In this document: positions 1-11,690 of the stretch, piece after piece
Layout: each line of letters starts with the position of its first letter
How positions within the stretch are numbered: the first letter of the stretch is position 1
DNA from: Avena insularis
Taxonomy: Eukaryota > Streptophyta > Magnoliopsida > Poales > Poaceae
DNA: 64,000 bases
Direction of reading: 5' to 3'
NCBI GenBank assembly: GCA_023614405.1
Contig: CM042687.1
Coordinates: 238,850,292-238,914,291 of the forward strand
Position numbers and translations under genes: made by a program
Notes under the pieces: generated by a model
Databases searched by the model: none
What the model was told of the DNA's origin: nothing
What the model saw: the letters and a program-made list of their open reading frames with translations, nothing else

Positions 1-3
1 GGT

Positions 4-789
4 GTGCACTTTAAGAGGTGGTGGTACAAGGCTGAGCTTTGGCTGACCACGATGAAAGTGTTCCATATCAGTAAATGCAAACCTGAAGGAACTATATCTG
101 ACGAGGATCAGAAGAAGTTCGAGGATGCCAATACTGTCTTTGTGGGATGTATTCTGAGCATTTTTGCTGACCGTCTATGTGATATGTTTATGCACATAAA
201 AGACGAAAAGGAGCTCTAGGATGCACTGGATGCAAAGTTTGGTGCTGCAGATGCTGGCAGTGAACTGTATATCATGGAGAGCTTTCATGATTTTAAGATA
301 ACAAAGGACCTTCCTGTGGTTCAACAAGCTCATGAGATACAGTGCATTACCAAAGAGCTCGAACTCCTTAAGTGTACCTTACCCGACAAGTTTGTGGCGG
401 GTTGCATTATTACTAAGTTGCCCCCTTCATGGAGGAACTTTGCCACAACTCTCAAACACAAGAGACAGGAGATATCAGTTGAAAATCTGATAGCGTCCCT
501 TGATGTTAAGGAGAAGGCTCGGGCTAAGGACACTACTGAGAATGGAGAGAGTCATGCTACTGCCAACTTTGTGCAGAAAGGCAAATCTGTAGGCAAGAAC
601 AAAGGGAACTTCAAACCCTCCTTTAACAAGCCTGTAAAGACTACAACCTTCAAGAAGAAGAAGACGAACAGGGACAAGAGTGAACTGTCTTGTTACACTT
701 GTGGAGAGCCCGGCCACTTTTCCAAGGACTGTCCGAGCGTGCACGGCCAGAGAGGAAAAGGCCAAGACTGTCAACATCGTGACCGCTAG
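4..789 (+). pseudogene. Copia-1 gag remnant with CCHC zinc knuckle
   Basis: This is the capsid/nucleocapsid part of the copia polyprotein, which packages element RNA into virus-like particles. The frame is open from the window start to an in-frame TAG near 217-219, then resumes to 789. The central part holds the helical gag motif region (KLPPSWRNFATTLKHKRQE). The C-terminal basic tract carries a knuckle of form CX2CX4HX4C at 691-732 (CYTCGEPGHFSKDC), with all four metal ligands present. Copia-2 has a Trp-Asp-Ala run where Copia-1 has the TAG, so the stop is a lesion. The N-terminus is outside the window. Confidence 0.88.
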
Positions 790-840
790 CAATACTGATG
801 GGTATGGTAATTTATTTACTGTTCTTTCAGTATTTTAATC

Positions 841-2279
841 ACCGTGTTGGTGGCTTGATACGGGTGCTAATGTTCATGTGTGTGTTGACATCTCTATGTT
901 CACTTCTTATCAGGTCGCTCAGGATTCTTCCGTCCTAATGGGGAATGGATCACATGCTTACGTGGTGTTGTACGGTGGATCTGAAGTTTACTTCCGGAAG
1001 ATCGTGCGGTGAGGAACGTCAAAGATGTCCCTACTATGAACAAGAATCTCGTTAGTGGCTCCCTTCTTTGCAGAGATGGGTTTAAGGTTGTCTTAGAGTC
1101 TAATAAAGTCGTTGTTTCAAAACATGGACAATTTATTGGTAAAGGTTATGAGTTCGGAGGCTTGTTCCGATTTTCACTTTCAGAGTTTTGTAATAAATCC
1201 GTGAATCATATTTGTGGTGGTGTTAATGATGATACCAGTATTTGGCATTCTCGTTTATGTCACATTAATTTTGGTTTGATATATCAGATGTCTAGCATGA
1301 GTTTAATTCTGAATTTCACTATTGCCAAAGGTTCTAAGTGTCATAGTTGTGTGCAATCAAAGCAACCTCGAAAGCCTCACAAGGCTGCCGAAGAGAGAAA
1401 CTTGGCACCTCTAGAACTCATACATTCTGATCTATACGAGATGAATGGTGTGTTGACAAAAAGTGAAAAGAGATATTTCATGATGTTGATAGATGATGCT
1501 ACTAAATTTTGCTATATTTACTTGTTGCAAACTAAATATGAGGCTTTAGACTACTTAAAATCTATAAGGCCGAAGTTGAAAATCAACTAGAGAGAAAGAT
1601 CAAGCGTCTTAGGTCGGATCGTGGTGGTGAGTATTTTCCCAAAATATTTGACGAATTCTGTCAGGAACACGGAATTATTCATGAGAGGACGCCTCCCTAC
1701 TCGCCCCAATCAAATGGGGTTGCCGAGAGGAAAAACCGCACGCTGACTGACTTGGTGAATTCCATGTTAGCCACTGCTGGTTTATCAAAGGCATGGTGGG
1801 GGGAGGCTTTGTTGACTTCATGTCATGTCCTAAATAGAGTTCCTAACAAGAATAAAGAAAAGACCCCTTATGAGGAGTGGGTTGGGAGAAAACCATCACT
1901 TTCGTATCTGCGCACTTGGGGGTGTTTGGCGAAGGTCAATATACCGATCCCCAAGAAACGCAAGCTCGGACCCAAGACAGTGGATTGTATCTTTCTAGGA
2001 TATGCTCCACGGAGTGTAGGCTATAGATTTCTAGTGGTTAAATCTGAGGTACCTGATATGCATGTTGATACTATAATGGAATCTCGTGATGCAACATTCT
2101 TTGAGAATATTTTTCCTATGAAAGATATGCATAGCATTGGTAGGATTTCTTCGAAATACTTCACGAATCTAGTGCATCTATTGAGAATTCTGAACAACCA
2201 CATGAGGAATTTCTTGAGAAGGATGACGATGAACCTCTCACGAGGAGTAAGAGATGAGGGTTGCAAAATCCTTTGGTAA
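841..2279 (+). pseudogene. Copia-1 protease and integrase remnant
   Basis: The aspartic protease active site appears as WLDTGANVHVC, with the catalytic Asp codon at 857-859. It is followed by the GAG-pre-integrase block (VSGSLLCRDG) from about 1009. The integrase zinc-binding HHCC module is complete: HSRLCHINF from about 1246, then KCHSCVQSKQ. The catalytic core follows as HSDLYEMNG and a DRGGEYF region near 1617-1635. A frameshift near 1588 breaks the core, and a second frame runs from 1752 to 2279 (NRVPNKNKEKTPYEEW, typical of the copia integrase C-terminal half). Several lesions make it non-functional. Confidence 0.88.
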
Positions 2280-3280
2280 TGACTTCATCGTGTACCTTGT
2301 GGATGATACTCCCGGATCCATTATCGAGGCATATGCATCTCGATGCAGATGATTGGAAAGAAGCTGTCCAAAATGAGATGGACTCGATTCTTTCTAATGG
2401 AACTTGGGAATTATCGAACGACCCTATGGTTGTAAACCTGGGATGTAAGTGGGTGTTCAAGAAGAAGCTAAGGCCTGATGGTACTATTGAGAAGTACAAG
2501 GCGTCTTGTAGCTAAGGGCTACACACGAAGAAGGCGAAGATTACTTGACACCTATTCACTGTCGCTAGACTGACCACCATTCGAGTACTACTATCCACAG
2601 GCGCCTCTTATGGTCTTCTCGTTCATCAAATGGACGTGAAGACAGCTTTCTTTAATGGAGAGTTGGAAGAGGAGATCTATATGGATCAAGGATGGGTTTA
2701 TGGTAAAAGGTGAAGAGACAAAGGTGTAAGTTATTGAAATCTTTATATGGCCTGAAACAAGCACATAAGCAATGGCATGAGAAGTTTGATGTAACTCTAC
2801 TTTTCATGGCTTTGTCATTAATGAGGTCGATAGGTGTGTTTACTATCGCCATGGTGGGGGCGATAAGCGTTATATTATGTTTATGCGTGGATGACATTCG
2901 ATCTTTGGTACAAACATGAAAGTGATAAATGAAGTCAAGTCTTTCTGTCAAAGAGTTTTGATATGAAATATCGGAGAGGCTGATGTCATTCAACATCAAG
3001 CTTATTAAGAACGAGAATGGGATTACTTTAACGATCTCATTATGTTGAGAAGGTCTTTAGCGATTTGACTTTAATGATGGCAAGACTTCTCCAACACCTT
3101 ATGATCCCGGTTGACATTACGAAAGAATAAGAAGGAACCAATGTACCTGAAATATTCACAAGTTGTTGGTTCTCTCATGTACTTAGCAAGCGCTACAAGA
3201 CCCGATATCTCTTTTCTTTGTGAGCAAGTTGAGTAGGTTCATGTCTAACCCGGTATTGATCATTGGCATGCACTTGAAAG
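2261..3280 (+). pseudogene. Copia-1 reverse transcriptase remnant, heavily frameshifted
   Basis: The frames together resemble a copia reverse transcriptase: NEMDSILSNGTWEL, then GCKWVFKKKLRPDGT, then HQMDVKTAFFNGELEEE, then LLKSLYGLKQA. The catalytic YxDD box is at about 2884-2895, but its Tyr is changed to Cys (CVDD). Frameshifts occur about every 100-250 bases, many more than in Copia-2, so this copy is older or less constrained. The tail near 3165-3210 (VVGSLMYLASATRPDIS) leads into RNase H. Confidence 0.85.
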
Positions 3281-3284
3281 GGTC

Positions 3285-3821
3285 ATGCGCTATCTATGGT
3301 ACAATGAGCTATGGGATTCACTATTCGGGAATCCTGCGTGTATGAAGGATGTAGTGATTCAATTGGATCTCGACGTTGATGAACTCTACGCCAAGCGGTA
3401 TGTGTTTACCCTTGGAGGTGGCGCGTGTCATGAAGGTCTCAGACAAACCATATTGACGAGGTCAACTATGGAAGCGAACTTCATCGCTTTAGACACAACC
3501 ACTGTTGAGTCAGAATGGCTGCGTGAGCTCTTGATGGACTTGCCTGTGGTTGAGAAACCTGTGCCGGCAATCCTTTTAAATTGTGACAACCAAACTGTTA
3601 TTATCAAAGTGAACAATTCTAAGGATAATGCGAAGTCATCAAGACACGTGAAGAGACGTTTGAAATCTGTCAGGAAATTGAGAAACTCCAGAGTAATAAC
3701 TGTTACGTATATTCAAACAGACAAAAACCTAGCAGATCCCTTTACAAAGGGACTATCACGAATTGTGATAGAAAGTGCATCGAGGGAGATGGGGTTGAGA
3801 CCCATGGATGTCACACCTTAG
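3285..3821 (+). pseudogene. Copia-1 RNase H remnant
   Basis: One open frame of 178 codons matches the copia RNase H tail. It contains ILTRSTMEANFIALDT, where TMEAE is usual, then NCDNQTVIIKVNNSKDN, then KRRLKSVRKLRNSRVI, then YIQTDKNLADPFTKGLSR, the family-typical end of pol. The frame ends at 3821. The first RNase H Asp block (CDSNW in Copia-2) is damaged at about 3360-3390. Confidence 0.85.
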
Positions 3822-4349
3822 TGGTAACCCAACCTTTGTGATCGGAGATCCCGTGAGTTAGGACCTGGGAAGAACAAGCTAGTGGTTTGACTGAGGAGAG
3901 TATTTTGTAACCCTCTCTACGTGAAGATACATGACTCTCATAATCTGTAAGGCAGGTTGGCAACATGCCTTAATGTGTTTTTGTTGGCTTTAATTAGCAA
4001 AGATGCCGTCCTACAGGGCATTCTTGAAAGAACACACCTATATGAGCTCGATCAAGGATCTATGAGATTTGGGTGATCTCTAGTAAACTCATGAAGAGAC
4101 CAGAGTATGACGCATATGCTCCAACCAGCTGGGTAGGCTCGACAGCCAAGTACTAGTTATGATTTTGAGCGAAATCTATTGGCACCAAACTTGCAATTCA
4201 AGGTTCGTCCATTGTTCAAGTTGTTGATAGACGTAGTTCAAGATTCTAGGCGGAAGTTCAACTTAACAGTCTCTGCTGAAATACTGGTATATAAACAAGT
4301 AGCAAGAATTGGCAAATCTTCAAATGAGCATTTGAGATCTGGTGGGGGA
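3822..4349 (+). other. Copia-1 3' untranslated block and polypurine tract
   Basis: About 530 bases lie between the end of pol and the LTR. No gene was seen. The polypurine tract, primer for plus-strand DNA synthesis, is GAGATCTGGTGGGGGA at 4334-4349, directly before the LTR. Several stretches are shared with the same region of Copia-2, for example GTGATCGGAGATCCCGTGA at about 3838 and AAGAACACAC near 4030. Confidence 0.75.
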
Positions 4350-4350
4350 T

Positions 4351-5357
4351 TGTTAGAAATAATGGGGCTAATCCATTTAGGCCCATGTGTATTTCAGATT
4401 TTCCCTAAATCTCAAAGCCCAAATTTGTGGCAGCCAATATGTGTTTGGGCCCATGTTTGTGGCAGCTCACATGGAAGTGGAGTGGGAGCTCAAGTTTAGT
4501 CCCACATGGAAAGTTGGAGGAGAGTTGCACCACCTTATAAGGTGGAGTGTTGCACCACTTTGTAAGTGAGTAGCAATAAGAGAGATACACGCGCGCGCTC
4601 CTCCTCCGATGACGCCGCTCGCCCGCCCATCTCGTCACGTCACGACGCGCGCCGCCGCGTGTTGCGGGAATCGAGCCGAGCTTTATTTTGCTGCTCAGGA
4701 AAACTGTGAGGTTTTGACAGACGTGTCAAACAGTTAGCTTATTCGGGTCGCTCCCGGATCGTGGGCTACTGTAACCGACCCGAATGTGCGTAACATGGAC
4801 TCGGCCCACGTTCGCCTCCGTTAGGATTTCCTGAGCCGCTCTATATAAAGTCCCGCGCGGCTACCGCCACAACACCACCGAAAACCAATCTAGGGTTTTG
4901 CCATCCTCTCTACTTACGCCGTCACAGTAGTCTACTCCATCCCGCTTGCCGGCGTGCACCGGCGGACGGGAGAGCATGTCTCCGGAACCACTCGCCCTTG
5001 TGATCCTGTACGGGAGAGGGCGAATAAGGTTTTGGAAGGCGCTCAGCGATCGCCGAGTCCTCCATCACGGGTCATCTTCCATCCAAGTCAGGCGGTGCTG
5101 CCTACCGCCGTCTTCGTCGCCATCTGCTGCGATCACTCTTTTCCAAAGTTTCTACTACAACAACCGAACGGTACGTGCTACGTGATCCTGTTTGGTTATT
5201 CATCATGTTCTGTGAGTACATGTTAAGCTGCTGTTTGTTTCCGATCATCCTGTTGTTTAGTACATCTAGTATGTTCGAGTTACATGAACTAGTAGCTAAT
5301 TTTGTCATGATTTATATTCTGGAATTAATCGTGAAAATTATGCCTAATAATCCAACA
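4351..5357 (+). repeat. Copia-1 3' LTR (1007 bp)
   Basis: It starts TGTTAGAAAT directly after the polypurine tract and ends CCAACA, giving the standard TG...CA ends. It resembles the Copia-2 LTRs in layout: a U3 with GGCCCA-rich sequence, a TATA box, a GC-rich leader with GTGCACCGGCGG and CTGTACGGGAGAGGG, then an AT-rich tail. Confidence 0.85.
4842..4848 (+). promoter_or_regulatory. TATA box of Copia-1 LTR promoter
   Basis: CTATATAAAG lies about 490 bases into the LTR and just before a C-rich leader. This is the expected place for a Pol II promoter in U3, and the Copia-2 LTRs have TATATAA at the matching place. Confidence 0.6.
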
Positions 5358-5595
5358 TCTCACGTTGAAGTGAGATATGATGGCTTGACTGGTTTCACTA
5401 GCTAGTGGTGTAAATGGATCTGATCTGGATCAGATTTTGCTTGTACCATATTCTTTACCACATGTTTCTTCGGATTCGAAGCTGGACGGATAGTAACCGG
5501 TTGTAAATTTAAATGTGCATATGTCAAACCCAGATTAGAGTGAGTAGAAAAGTTTGCGCTCAGAAAAATTAGACAGCTAAATACTCTATATGTAT

Positions 5596-5839
5596 TATCT
5601 CTGTTCCAATGATTAGGACGTATAAAGTTAGTCAAAAATTACTACTAAGTTTGACAGAACATATAGAAAAAAAACATCACCATATACAATACAAATACAT
5701 TATGAAAATTTTATGGTGAATTTATGGACATTGATTATTGTACCTGTTTATATTTTTGTCTAAAACATCAGTCAAACATAGAAGCTGTTGACTTTTGTTC
5801 AAATTTATAATTCTTGCACATTAGAATGGAGACATCATA
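5596..5839. mobile_element. Degenerate Stowaway-like MITE
   Basis: An AT-rich segment of about 240 bases has imperfect inverted ends. The left end reads TCTCTGTTCCAATGATTAGG and the right end, read on the minus strand, contains TCTCCATTCTAATG. TA dinucleotides lie at both edges, and AGTCAAA/TTTGAC motifs recur inside, as in Tc1/Mariner-derived MITEs of grasses. The rest of 5358-5924, between Copia-1 and the Helitron-like end, holds no gene that I can recognise. Confidence 0.4.
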
Positions 5840-5924
5840 TAGTTATATTCCTAGCGCCTACCAACAATCAGTGAGTTAAGAACATACATAAGTCATTTAT
5901 ACTGAGACCCAAGCGTTCATAAAA

Positions 5925-5942
5925 TCTCTACTATCTAAAAAG
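5925..5942 (+). other. Helitron-like 5' terminus
   Basis: TCTCTACTATCTAAAAAG is preceded by A at 5924. It resembles the TCTCTACTA...AAA start that I recognise from grass Helitrons. Confidence 0.5.
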
Positions 5943-6586
5943 AATTTTGCTGTTCCGTTTTCTGCCTCCGACGCACTACGTCGTCCTTTCGTCGCGCACC
6001 TCTTCGCTCGTCCCGTGCCCGTGCAAATGGGCCAAGCCCAACGAATTGATTCGTCGGTCGAGTTCGTGGATCTCGCTTTGCCTTCCCCGAGAGAACCCCA
6101 AACCCTATCCCGCTTTCGCCTCCCATTCTCTCTCTTTTACTGGCGGCGGAGCTATATCGGGGTTCACCTGAAACCGCCAATCCGCCTCCGCCCGTGAATC
6201 TCCAGTCGTTCTGGGCGCCCCTACGCTCCTGCAGCGCCCTATCGACATGTGTTCCTCCGTGCGCAGCTGGCCCTGCAAGATTCCACGGATGCCAGGCTAC
6301 CAAGTCTCTGGCCGTAGCAGCGAGGGTTCTTCCGCCAACGAGCGTAGCTCATTCTAGGGCTCCACCGAGAGACCGTCTCAGAGGAACCAGATGTGGGCAA
6401 GCAGGTGTTGCAGGGGGCGTGCCATGCTCTTTGTCAAGTTGCAGCGGTTCTTCATTAGTGAGGCATCTTTGTATTGGTAATTTGCTTGGTGATCAATGGG
6501 AGAGGATTGCAGGTAATACTGGAGGGCGTCTGGCTTTACAAGGATTGCGAAACTTTTTAGGACAGCTAAGTTCAGTATTTTTGTGA
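5943..6586 (+). other. GC-rich coding-like stretch inside Helitron
   Basis: This stretch looks like a plant 5' UTR and first exon: GC-rich, C/T-rich around 5950-6140, with a 130-codon frame at 6194-6586 and other overlapping frames. A possible splice donor (TTG/GTAATTT) lies near 6477. No domain was recognised. It may be the 5' part of the gene fragment whose exon-like blocks follow at 6675 and 7206. Chance open frames in GC-rich sequence are a fair alternative. Confidence 0.25.
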
Positions 6587-6674
6587 CTTGTACCTAGCTA
6601 ATGCATGTAATTTTTCAGTTTTACTATTTAGTCTTTCTTTATCTCAGCTCAGTTTGATATGGGTTTATTTGCAG

Positions 6675-7274
6675 ATTATCTACCAAATAAAATGGATTGA
6701 GGTCAAGAGTGGCATGAAGCCAAATGTTTGTAAACAGGAGTATGACTTAGACAGCTCCTTGGAAACAAAGTTGCATGTGCAACCGTTATGTGCCTACAGG
6801 TACTATCCTTCAACCATAAGCTGATTCATAGTAATTAATATTTTCAACGTGTTAATGTAATCAAATTCTCTCGCACTTATACTCGTACGTTTTCCTTTAT
6901 CTTCTGCCAGGTTTTCTTGAATGGGTGTAGGATTGGCCTTTGGGTTTCAGTCAATTCAGATTAGGTTCAGAAACTAGCCATTAATGTGCCATGCTTGACA
7001 GTGAGTATTCCTAGAGTATTTGCAGCTATATTCTTGGTCGATCGTATTTTACAGCTGCTAGCATGATGTTCATTGTTGCTTGAGGTCGCTGGCCGGGGTG
7101 GCTGAACCGTGGCACATTTCCCCTCTCCTTCCATCTGCCCTCTATCCTCTGCTGTTGGCCCCTCCTACCTCCATCTCTCTCTGATATTTTGTTAGTACAA
7201 TGCAGGTTTCGTGGTTCAGAGCATATACCTCAATCCCACACGCGCCCCAGCTCTTCACCAGCGGTCAATGTCAG
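6675..7274 (+). pseudogene. Exon-like fragments of an unidentified gene captured in Helitron
   Basis: Block one, 6675-6799, is preceded by TTTATTTGCAG and followed by GTACTA. It is open in one frame (for example KWIEVKSGMKPNVCKQEYD). Block two, 7206-7274, is preceded by ACAATGCAG and followed by GTAATAAT. Both have textbook AG/GT borders on the plus strand with AT-rich, intron-like sequence between, which suits a captured gene fragment. I do not recognise the protein. The phase between blocks was not proven, and there is no clear start or stop, so a working gene is unlikely. Confidence 0.35.
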
Positions 7275-9100
7275 GTAATAATGGAGAAGAGGCTTGTTGA
7301 ACCATCACTAAATAACTTGAGAGTTGTTCCACCAATGCCTGCACTAGGCAAACTCACTGAAACCTGACATTGTTTAGTAAAAATATTAAATAAATAACGA
7401 TCCTGCATACTTTAAATATTGAGGACATTATATTTTTTAACAAAAAACTACAAGAGAGTGACACCAAATGAGAGTAGGTTACAATTGGAGTAACAATCTT
7501 TCAACTTAAAATGGTATTTCTCCCAGCTTTTTATTGACTCCTCAACTCTTCTTCAGCTACCCATGGATCACATCTCGTGTTGCCTTCTACAACTCCTGCC
7601 TCAGGCGCTCGCATTGGCCGACTCCATCCTCGATTTAACTGCTTGCTGGTGTTGTGAGAGAACGCCACATACCTCGGGGATGACGCCTACACCGGCCTCA
7701 TAATTGCCATCAGGCTGCTCGAGCCCATCACTGAGAACTCATTATTTCTAGATAGGTATAGTTTTCTACCAGGCGCTCCTGATCCCATCTACAAATAAGT
7801 CTGTTTGTTATCTTCTGCGTGTCACCTCAATTCCAAAACGTCTTGGTTCCCCCTTGCCTATCTCCAGGTGACAGATTAGTTGGGTCTTTTAATAGAAAAA
7901 AGATTAGTTTTGCCTGATGGGGTTAGTTGCGTTTTTAATAGAAGAAGATTAGTTTTTTTTATTTCAATTCAAGGATGAAGACATACAAACATGTGCTTCG
8001 TTTCTCAGAAGAAAAATTGGTGGTGCTGATCATGTTGCCTGCCTCCTTTCAGATAGTTGGCTATCCTTTAAATTACTCAATCAAATTACCTCAATCTGGA
8101 TATTTTCTAAACTGGTTTGGACCAGTACAACTGCTATGGACTATATAGATTTGGGATTCGCTTCTTTTTACCATGCCTGCCCTGGGAAGTAGGCGACTGA
8201 TATTTCCGTTGCATAATTGCACAATTTTATAATCTTGCAATTGAATTGTGGTTCTTTATCAATCAGTTTTTGCACCATACCTGTTTGATGGAAATTCCCA
8301 GGGAAAAAATTGGTATCCAGAATTGATCTAACTACATCAGCAGTAGTGCAAAAAAAAACTACACCAGCAGGTAACCCACAGAACACAAAGAAATGTTCAG
8401 CTTTTTCAACGACCTATATAGTTCAAGAAGTGATTTTATCATGCACATAAATTTACAATTTTTCCTGATGGGGTTAGTAAGGTAATGAACACTTGCAGTC
8501 TTGTTACCAGGTTCGTAGTTTGCACAAGTTTCATGTGCCTTTTCTGACCTCATAGTTTGGTTATGTCCACAAGATCCGGTATTCCCTTTTCAGTTGTGCC
8601 ACATTTAAATGATAGTAACTCTAATATGTGTACAGTTTTGGTGCTTTGCTTAAAGTAGCTGACACATTCTCTGTCTTTGCTTATGCCGCACGTCTAAAAC
8701 AGTCACCAAATTCGTTCATGTGAAATTCTGTAGGAGCACTCTGTTCCATCTTTTTATAGAAGATTGAACCGTGTGACATGCTTAAAATGCTATTTTGCGG
8801 GAAAGAGGACTGCTAGATATTAGTGTGTCAAGGATGCAAGATTAAGGAAAGATGAAGAAGGCATGCTCATGTGTGTAATCTTAAGTGTATATGAACGAGT
8901 CATGTTCAAGTTATGTGTTGGTCACCATGATGTAAAACTGCAACTTTCTCTTCATGAGTTAATGTGTATTCATCCAGCCAAGAGCTCCACAAAAAATCCA
9001 ACCTACAAGAACACCAAGAGATACACCACCAAGGATCCAAGCTTGCTATACGTGTGTTGACATGACAATAGTTCGACACCTTCAGTTCTCATCAAGCCAA
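7275..9100. other. Helitron left interior, no gene recognised
   Basis: Mostly AT-rich sequence. A short coding-like stretch around 7660-7750 reads ATYLGDDAYTGLIIAIRLL on the plus strand but has no clear exon borders. Nothing else is supported. Gypsy-1 begins at about 9101. Confidence 0.3.
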
Positions 9101-11031
9101 CCAAACATCCCATATTTTGTATTAGGATGTTATTAGTGTCATGCATCATCCTTGCATCATTGCATCCTACAATTAAAAATTGAAATAAAAATCTTGACAC
9201 CTAAACCTAGAAAACCCCAAATGGTGGTTGCCTTATGTGAGCACCATTGTAGAGGTCAAGTAATGACCCCCTCTAAAAAACCTTGTAAAACATTAACTAT
9301 GGCCTATGTTGACCACCTCAATTTTATGAAAATTTAGAAACAAGATTCATCATTTTTAGACTTAGTTTGCAAAAGATATTAGGGTATTACTAAAACAGAA
9401 AAAGGAAAACTGTTAAACAAAAAAAAAGGAGAGGAAAGGGCCAGCAGCTAACCTAGCTGGGCCGGCTCACCAAATTTCACCCCAGCCTTGCATACCACAA
9501 GAAAGGCTGCCCGCCAAGACGTCGGCCCACTTTCCGCCACCGACATTTCTACCCACACATCCCTCTTCTCTCCAACACGAACGGGACAGTCCCTCCGGCC
9601 ACGACCCTCACCGTGTCCGGCTAGGACTCCCCAGTGTATATATGCTCACCACACGACCACCTCCTCCGCTCCCAGCAAGTCTGAAACCCTAAAACTTTCC
9701 TCGATTCCGGGTACAAGCCGCCGACCGGTGAGTTGAGTCGATGCCGAGCTTCCCTCTCCTCTGTTCTTCTCACAGGATGATCCCTACGCCGATTGGTTCG
9801 TCTCACCGCCTTGCCCTTTGTCTGCCGCAGGCGTTATCGCCATGATCGCCGCCGAGCTGCGGGAGAAAGCGCCACCACCGTTAGAGGAAGAGGCGAAATC
9901 AAAGCGACAGACGGGACGAGGAGAGAGGCGATCACCAGCGGCGATCCTTCTTCCTCGAAGTGCACCCGAGGCCTTGCCGCCCGTCGCACACCGCCGCCGC
10001 TTCATACCGTCGTCATAGAATCGTAAGTCGCCGAGCCACCTCCGCTCGATCTTCGATCGTGGCTCGGATTAGTTCTTGACCGAAGGTATGCTCAATCGCC
10101 GCGTGGCTGCCACGTCGGCTCGCCGTTTCACCACACCACGTTGCACCGCGTCACCCCCCTGTTGCCAGCTGGGCCAGTTAGGAGCTGCCACTTGGCAAGC
10201 TCTTTTAAGAGGAGCTTAGATCTGTTTGCAGATTTGATTTTAAACTTGCGAAATTCATATAAAATTGAATATTTGGCCAAATTTAGCTTATAATATACCG
10301 TTGGATTCCTAATTTTATGTAGAATCCAAATCTGTAATAATATTTCAGGTTTGCAGTAATATTTTAGGTGTAGATTTTAATCATTAGATTAGAGAGTTTA
10401 ATCTATAGAAATATAATTGAAATTCTATTTTATTTGATTCTTGTTGCAATAATTTTTGTTTCCACAATACCTACTGATCCAAATCTTTAAGCTTTGCTTA
10501 GGATTATTAGATCTAACTTGGGGGCTATTTAGATGGTTTGATCTCCTATAATCCTAGGAATTGTTTTAGTGATTCAATTTAGATCTAAACCCTTGGGAAA
10601 ATCAATCCTAGTGACACCCTTACACTATCACAACACAAACTTGCTACCTTGATCAATTTAACCAACCTTGCATAAATTACCATGTTGCATGCATGCATGA
10701 TATTCTTTGTGATATGCTTTGAGCGAGTTGTGATCGGATCTATGTTTGTGATTCGTTAGATTGCTCGGAGTGCGCTAAGGAGTGCTATTGTGTAGAGTGC
10801 TGCTCGGATCAAGACAAGTTACACCACTTGTTCATAATTTTGTCCCAGTTTTGATTCTATGCATGTGATCTTCAAAATTCTGTAGTATGCATGTGTAGGA
10901 TGATCTAGTAGAATTTTCCTTAGTATTATTTTGCAAGTACGATGATTTTTTAGTATGCCATGTGTAGCTATACTTAGGATTTCCCATCCTAATAGGTTAC
11001 CCCTGTTTTTGCTAAGTATTGCTTGCTATGC

Positions 11032-11038
11032 TATATAT
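11032..11038 (+). promoter_or_regulatory. TATA box of Gypsy-1 5' LTR
   Basis: TATATAT within GCTATGCTATATATAC lies in a conserved part of the LTR, and the Gypsy-2 LTR has the same TATATATA (minus strand, near 55632). The 3' LTR copy reads CTATGTATAC, so its box is damaged. The position, about 1.1 kb before the LTR end, leaves a long R/U5 leader. Confidence 0.5.
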
Positions 11039-11567
11039 ACAAAGTACCGTTGGGGGGTTTGAAAGACAAAGAATTTTCTAAGTATAAAGGCTCTCTCTAG
11101 AGCAAAATTTTCTTCTCAAATCCACTTCAAAATAAAACTAAGTTTTCTTCTGGGCGGAATGGTTGTCGGGTCAACGAGTGAGATTTTGGTGGAGGACGGT
11201 CGCCCAGGAATCAAAGAAGTCTGTCATGTTTAATTGTAAGCTTCCGGTAATCACAATATATTATGGGCTCTGTCTTGGCCTAGTACTAAGTGGGAAACCT
11301 CACCTGGGTACCAATATTTGGAGGTTCTTGGCACGGTTGGATCCGGAAGGTAGAGGGGATACTAAGGGAAAGCCTCGCCATGGTCTTATCTGTAAAAGGA
11401 CTTGGTCATGGATTGTGGGTAAAGTGCACAAACTCTCGAGAGTATTGCAATCTGAACAATCAGTCGTGTTCACGGTAACAGAACAACAATAAGCGTCTGA
11501 AGGATGGAGCCTCGGAAGGATCTTCCTCTCTCTTTTCTAAAAACAAAGTTTTGAAAACCCCATGGCG

Positions 11568-11690
11568 TGCGTAATATCGCTAATGGGTGAGAATTTGGGA
11601 ACTTGGTGTGTAATATCCAAGTGACGCTTGGTGCGTAATATCCAAGTGTTTGGTTGTTTGGACACTTGGTGCGTAATATCCTCGTGTGCC
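11568..11690 (+). repeat. Short direct repeats (TGCGTAATATC) in Gypsy-1 LTR
   Basis: Four spaced copies of GTGCGTAATATC or one-base variants lie in 123 bases, mostly embedded in ACTTGGTGCGTAATATCC. The same array is in the 3' LTR (about 25350-25480). The Gypsy-2 LTR (about 55005-55105, minus) has fewer copies. Confidence 0.75.

Larger units (their letters stand above)
1..5357 (+). mobile_element. Copia-1: degenerate Ty1-copia LTR retrotransposon, left end outside window
   Basis: The order gag, protease, integrase, reverse transcriptase, RNase H, polypurine tract and LTR identifies a Ty1-copia element on the plus strand. The 5' LTR and the start of gag lie outside the window. Coding parts are split by many stops and frameshifts, so it cannot be autonomous. 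Its protein fragments and the GATCTGGTGGGG polypurine tract closely resemble Copia-2 at 32683-39322, so the two belong to one broad family. The 3' LTR ends in CCAACA at 5357. A target duplication cannot be checked because the left end is missing. Confidence 0.93.

Noticed and set aside
4954..5226. Frame in the Copia-1 LTR (MHRRTGEHVSG...) as a gag start equivalent to Copia-2
   Set aside because: The sequence does not match the MANDGSN start of Copia-2, and the Copia-1 5' LTR/gag junction is outside the window, so it cannot be tested.
11163..11492. Open frame of about 110 codons found in each Gypsy LTR (also 24945-25280 and, partly, 19581-19952)
   Set aside because: It recurs only because the LTR leader is conserved. 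It lacks a protein family signature and is broken in the Gypsy-2 LTR.
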